A stretch of 64,000 bases of DNA, taken from positions 868,001 through 932,000 of the forward strand of contig NZ_JAHCSG010000001.1 of assembly GCF_018474015.1 (NCBI RefSeq), in the 5' to 3' direction. The number at the start of each line of letters is the position of its first letter. Within the stretch, counting starts at the first letter, position 1. The notes beneath the pieces are model-generated. The model had not been told where the DNA came from and ran no database searches. It saw only the letters and a list, made by a program, of their open reading frames with translations. The DNA is from Williamsia sp. CHRR-6 (lineage in GTDB: Bacteria > Actinomycetota > Actinomycetes > Mycobacteriales > Mycobacteriaceae). Shown here in pieces: positions 60,626-64,000 of the stretch. The position numbers and the translations under genes were made by a program.

Positions 60626-60877
60626 GTCGGTTGGGCGGAAACCCGCGTCGGTTGGGCGGAAACCCGCGTCGGTTGGACGGTAGTCCCCGTCCACTGAGCG
60701 GAAACCCGCGTCGGTTGGGCGGTAGTCCCCGTCCACTGAGCGGAAACCCGCGTCGGTTGGGCGGTAGTCCCCGTCCACTGAGCGGAAACCCGCGTCGGTT
60801 GGGCGGTAGTCCCCGTCCACTGGGCGGAAACCCGCGTCGGTTGGGCGGTAGTCCCCGTCCATTGGGCGAAAAGCTCA
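60626..60877 (-). repeat. 21-bp tandem repeat array 2 (12 units)
   Basis: Eleven full units and one degenerate unit of 21 bp, phased from 60626. On the plus strand each begins GTCGGTTGG or GTCCACTG, continues (A/G)GCGG, and ends AAACCCGC or TAGTCCCC. After two identical units the types alternate with a 42-bp super-period. On the minus strand the cores TTTCCGCCCA and ACTACCGCCCA are those of array 1 at 906-1013. All three minus-strand frames are open because 21 is divisible by three. GCGG-GTTT-CCGC in many units can form a 4-bp hairpin. It lies 3' of the permease gene and upstream of the HTH gene. Confidence 0.93.
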
Positions 60878-60940
60878 CTTCGGCACGGTCGACGCCCCAC
60901 TTCGGCACGGTCGACGCCTCACTTCGGCACGGTCGACGGG
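60875..60940. repeat. 22-bp direct repeat, three units
   Basis: Three copies with core CACTTCGGCACGGTCGACG directly abut the 21-bp array on the permease side. They differ by one to three bases and each contains the GTCGAC palindrome. The period is not a multiple of three. The sequence is distinct from the 21-bp units. The permease stop codon is 11 bases away. Confidence 0.88.
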
Positions 60941-60950
60941 GGTGGCCGGG

Positions 60951-63473
60951 TCACTCCTCGAGGATGGACTCGCTGATGTTCATCCGCGCGGCTCGGGCCG
61001 CGGGCAGAAACGATCCGGCGAAGCACAACAGGAACGCGGCCACCACGTACAGCGCGGTGGACAGCTGCGGCCGATAGGTGATGTTGACCGCCGTGGTCAC
61101 CTCCAGCACCTGATTGCTGATGAAGTGCAGTAGCTCGCCGCTGCCCACCCCCAGCACCGATCCCACTCCGGCGATGGCGGCCGCCTCGGCCAACACCATG
61201 CGGGAGATGAATTGTCGCGATGCGCCCATGGCACGCAGCACCCCGAGCTCGCGGCGGCGTTCGACCACCGACAACAGCAGGGTGTTGAGCAACGCCACCG
61301 CGGCGACACCGGCGACGATCCACTGGATGGCGATGGTGAACGATCCGAGCTGCTGCACCTGCGCGCGAGTGGTGCTCACCGTCTCGGCGCCGCGGAAGAC
61401 GAAGATGCGGTCGGTGTGTCGCAGCGCGGCCGCCTTCACCGCCGCGCGCACCGCCGCCTGGTCTGCACCCGGCGCATAGGTGATCTGGAGGAAAGAATCA
61501 CCCGGTCGGGAAAACCACTGTGACAGCAGGGTGTTGGAGATGGCGCCGGTTCCCGAGTCGAGGGCCACGTAGTCGACCGCCTGCAGGATCGTGGCCCTCT
61601 GGTATCCGGTGGGGGTGGTGAAGGTGACGGTGTCGCCCACACCTTTGCCCAGGGTGCGCCCGAGCACTTTGGAGATGATGATGCCCTTGCCGTCGAGCAC
61701 CTGACGCAACACTGCGGGGTCGGCACGTTTGACGAACGGCGCCTGCACGCCAGGGGTCAAGCCCTGCATCAGGATTCGCTTGCCCTCGTAGTTCAGGTAG
61801 GCCCACTGGCCTCCGACCACCCGACCCACACCGGGCACCGCGGCGACCGCCCGTTTGACGGCCGGATCGAGGATGGGACCGGCCGGGACCTGGGTGACCG
61901 GCTGCGAGCTGACATAGACGTCGGGGTCGCCGAGCCCGTCGAGGGCGTCGGAGACCGAGCCGATGAGGTTGCTCATCGCCCCCGAGGTGCCGATGCCCAC
62001 CGACACCGCCACCGACACCGTCATCAGGGTCGCCCACGTGCGGCGGGGCGAGCGCTCGGTGGTGACCGAGGCCAACCGACCCGGTCCGCTGAACTGTCGG
62101 GCGAGCCAGGTGGTGGCCGCAACAAGGATGGGTGAGAGCGCGAAGAACACCAGCAGCGAACCGATGGCGACGGCCACCGCGGCGAGGAACACCACCCGAC
62201 CGGTCACGGTGAACGCGACCACGAACCCGCCGATCACCGCGAGTACCCCGACCAGCAGCGCCGCGTACTCCAGCCAGCCGGCACGCCGGTCCCGGGTCAC
62301 CATCTCCCCCGGCACCATCGCCTCGATGGGCGAGAGCGAGAACACCGACCGCGCGGCGAGCAGACTGGCCGCCACACACGCGGCCACACACAGTCCCACC
62401 GCGACCGGCACCACGTACAGCGGCAACGAGTAGGTGACCGTGGCACCCACCTGCCCGGTGGTGTCCTGCGGCAACGTCTTGATCACCGCCCACCCTGCCA
62501 GCGCCCCCAGCGGCACCCCCAGCAGGCCGCCGACCACCCCGAACAGCGCCGACTCGGCGATGAGGTCGCGCACCAACGGCAACCGGCGACCACCGATCGC
62601 CCGGATCATCGCCATGGTCTTGCGCCGCGAGGCCACCGTCATGTTCATCGTGTTGAACACCAGGAAGGTGGCGATGACCAGCGAGATCATCGACACCAGC
62701 AGGGTGGAGTCGCGGGTGACGGTGCTGGCGTCCTCTACCTGTGTGGCACGGAACGCCGGGTCGTTGACCCCGGCGCGACCGGCCACCACCTTCTCCAAGG
62801 CGATGCGTAGCTGCGCTTTGGACACCCCGTCGGCCTTGCGGATCAGGATGGAGTCGAGCCGCCCCTGCATGCCGGTGATCTTCTGCGCCAGCGGCAGCAG
62901 CGCCGCCACGAATCGGCCGTTGTTGATCGGGTTGGCGCTCGACGACTTGACCACCTGAGCCACGGTGACCGTCACCCCGCCCAGGGTGATCTGCTGTCCC
63001 ACCGCGTATCCCAGTCCGTCACCGACGGCCACGCTGGTCGCCGGATCGGCATCGGGGACCTGCGTCGGGCCCCCGGTGGCCGAGCCCAGGGCACCGCTCA
63101 CCGCGCCGCCGAGACTCAAGATGGAGATGTCGGAGCCGAGGACGGTGACGGCTTTTCCGTCGACGAAGATCGGTCGCTGGATGAGCGGGGCCACCACCCG
63201 CGCCTGCGGCACCTGATCGCGGATCGCCGGTTCGAGGGATGCGTCCAGGCCGCTGTCGCCCACTGCGGTGACGTCGAAATCAGCTGAGCCGGAGACGGTT
63301 TGGCTCAGCTTACGCACCGAGTCGGTGACCGAGCCGTAGGCGCTGAGGACGGCGACGAGCAGCACCGAGGACACCGTGATGACCAACAGCGAGGTGATGA
63401 CGCGCAGCTTGTGGCTGCGCAGGTCACGCAGGTTGAGCACCGCGATCCGACTCAGCGCCACCCACGGCGCCAT
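60951..63473 (-). CDS. MacB/FtsX-type ABC transporter permease
   Basis: An 840-residue permease with two FtsX-like units. The first helix is at about residues 20-45 ([20 protein letters not shown]), followed by a MacB-type extracytoplasmic region. A membrane block at about 270-400 includes [20 protein letters not shown], the FtsX coupling motif. A second extracytoplasmic region precedes the C-terminal block with [20 protein letters not shown]. Such proteins do not pump in the usual way; they drive export or surface release of peptides, lipoproteins or lipids by mechanotransmission. The start overlaps the ATPase stop by one base (TGATG). Substrate unknown. Confidence 0.9.
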   Translation of the reverse strand: MAPWVALSRIAVLNLRDLRSHKLRVITSLLVITVSSVLLVAVLSAYGSVTDSVRKLSQTVSGSADFDVTAVGDSGLDASLEPAIRDQVPQARVVAPLIQRPIFVDGKAVTVLGSDISILSLGGAVSGALGSATGGPTQVPDADPATSVAVGDGLGYAVGQQITLGGVTVTVAQVVKSSSANPINNGRFVAALLPLAQKITGMQGRLDSILIRKADGVSKAQLRIALEKVVAGRAGVNDPAFRATQVEDASTVTRDSTLLVSMISLVIATFLVFNTMNMTVASRRKTMAMIRAIGGRRLPLVRDLIAESALFGVVGGLLGVPLGALAGWAVIKTLPQDTTGQVGATVTYSLPLYVVPVAVGLCVAACVAASLLAARSVFSLSPIEAMVPGEMVTRDRRAGWLEYAALLVGVLAVIGGFVVAFTVTGRVVFLAAVAVAIGSLLVFFALSPILVAATTWLARQFSGPGRLASVTTERSPRRTWATLMTVSVAVSVGIGTSGAMSNLIGSVSDALDGLGDPDVYVSSQPVTQVPAGPILDPAVKRAVAAVPGVGRVVGGQWAYLNYEGKRILMQGLTPGVQAPFVKRADPAVLRQVLDGKGIIISKVLGRTLGKGVGDTVTFTTPTGYQRATILQAVDYVALDSGTGAISNTLLSQWFSRPGDSFLQITYAPGADQAAVRAAVKAAALRHTDRIFVFRGAETVSTTRAQVQQLGSFTIAIQWIVAGVAAVALLNTLLLSVVERRRELGVLRAMGASRQFISRMVLAEAAAIAGVGSVLGVGSGELLHFISNQVLEVTTAVNITYRPQLSTALYVVAAFLLCFAGSFLPAARAARMNISESILEE

Positions 63474-64000
63474 CAGGCGATACGCCCGTCTCGCACGGTG
63501 ATGGTGCGGTCGGCGTACTGCGCGGCCGAGGTGTCGTGGGTGACCATCAGCACCAGCCGGGTGGCATCGTCGTGGGCCACGTCGCGAAGCAGTTCGAGGA
63601 TCGCCGCACCGGTGGCGGAGTCGAGGTTGCCGGTGGGCTCATCGGCCAACACGATCCGCGGATCCATCACCAACGACCGCGCCACCGCCACCCGCTGCAT
63701 CTGCCCACCAGACAGTTCCGAGGGCCGATGGTCGGCGCGATTGCCCAGCCCCACGCGCTCCAACAACGCCAGCGCATCGGATCGGGAACCGCGCAGCGAC
63801 TGACCGTCCAACAATCGCGGAAGGGCGACGTTCTCCCATGCCGACATGGTGGGCACCAGGTTGAAGAACTGGAAGATGAACCCGATCTTGCGCCTGCGGA
63901 ACTCGGACTGCTCATCGTCGGACATGGCGCCGAGGTCGGCGCCGTCGACCACGATGCGTCCCGAGTCGGCGACATCGAGCGCCCCGATCACGTGCAGCAG
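63473..64000 (-). CDS. ABC transporter ATP-binding protein (LolD/MacB type), N-terminus outside window
   Basis: The frame stays open to base 64000, and the last codons read LLHVIGALD, so the Walker A loop lies beyond the window. Visible motifs are the Q-loop [12 protein letters not shown], the signature [15 protein letters not shown], Walker [13 protein letters not shown] and the H-loop MVTHD. The [17 protein letters not shown] segment is typical of the LolD/MacB/FtsE subgroup that works with FtsX-type permeases, matching its overlapping partner. A start within the window would give a truncated, non-functional protein. Confidence 0.92.
   Translation of the reverse strand: MLHVIGALDVADSGRIVVDGADLGAMSDDEQSEFRRRKIGFIFQFFNLVPTMSAWENVALPRLLDGQSLRGSRSDALALLERVGLGNRADHRPSELSGGQMQRVAVARSLVMDPRIVLADEPTGNLDSATGAAILELLRDVAHDDATRLVLMVTHDTSAAQYADRTITVRDGRIA

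Noticed and set aside
60567-60908. Proteins encoded by the repeat array (heptapeptide repeats such as PTDAGFR)
   Set aside because: All three minus-strand frames are open simply because the 21-bp unit has no stops. No ribosome binding site or domain supports translation.
60626-60940. CRISPR array
   Set aside because: Units are contiguous with no unique spacers, the period is 21-22 bp, and there are no cas genes.

Overview
The window is high-G+C actinobacterial DNA. It most resembles Mycobacteriales of the Gordonia/Williamsia/Rhodococcus kind: the menaquinone neighbourhood (menB; VOC protein, Pit transporter, small membrane protein, DUF3349, menE; menA) has the gene content of the Mycobacterium tuberculosis Rv0534c-Rv0548c region, one enzyme carries a cell-wall LGFP repeat, and an LLM-class (F420-type) oxidoreductase is present. 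The genus is an inference. I saw no tRNA, rRNA, CRISPR array, transposase or integrase.

Layout. (1) 1-6617: a DUF559-type protein, a 21-bp tandem repeat array, a WcaJ-type sugar-1-phosphate transferase, a DUF218 protein, a secreted lipase and a DUF4012 protein. (2) 6645-25154: one 18.5-kb NRPS gene (6169 aa), C-A-T x4, then C-T with no A domain, then C-A-T-TE. A second, paralogous sugar transferase lies just upstream of it (25362-26876), so the two paralogues bracket the NRPS as direct repeats. (3) 27206-28861: a hotdog thioesterase and menB. (4) 28886-46791: a Wzx/Wzy-type exopolysaccharide locus. It holds a lipoprotein glycoside hydrolase, three glycosyltransferases, two hexapeptide acyltransferases, Wzz with a degenerate BY-kinase domain, three lipoprotein lipases in an operon with Wzz, two GDP-mannose-4,6-dehydratase-type enzymes, flippase, polymerase and an OafA-type acyltransferase. 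(5) 47002-49428: a small membrane protein, a SASA-type esterase and an LLM oxidoreductase. (6) 49561-57405: the rest of the menaquinone neighbourhood, interrupted by a secreted protein, a nitroreductase, a NarL-type regulator and a damaged sensor/regulator remnant. (7) 57443-64000: a two-gene operon (DRE-TIM carbon-carbon lyase-like plus YrdC-like), an HTH/Clp-N pair, a second 21-bp array of the same family plus a 22-bp array, and a MacB/FtsX-type ABC exporter cut by the window end.

How the parts may work together. The Wzx/Wzy genes should build a 6-deoxyhexose-containing, acyl-decorated surface polysaccharide. The sugar transferases would start the repeat unit on a polyprenyl carrier, Wzz would set length, and the hydrolase and lipases would edit the product outside the membrane. 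The NRPS lies among these genes, has an N-terminal condensation domain suggestive of an acyl starter, and has two adjacent Thr-like A-domain codes. A surface (lipo)peptide made alongside, or attached to, the polysaccharide is therefore an open hypothesis, not something the sequence proves. The most concrete oddities are the A-less NRPS module, the dispersed 21-bp arrays 3' of genes, the polysaccharide block inside the men neighbourhood, the lipase lacking its catalytic His, the deletion scar in the two-component system, and the YrdC/DRE-TIM operon.
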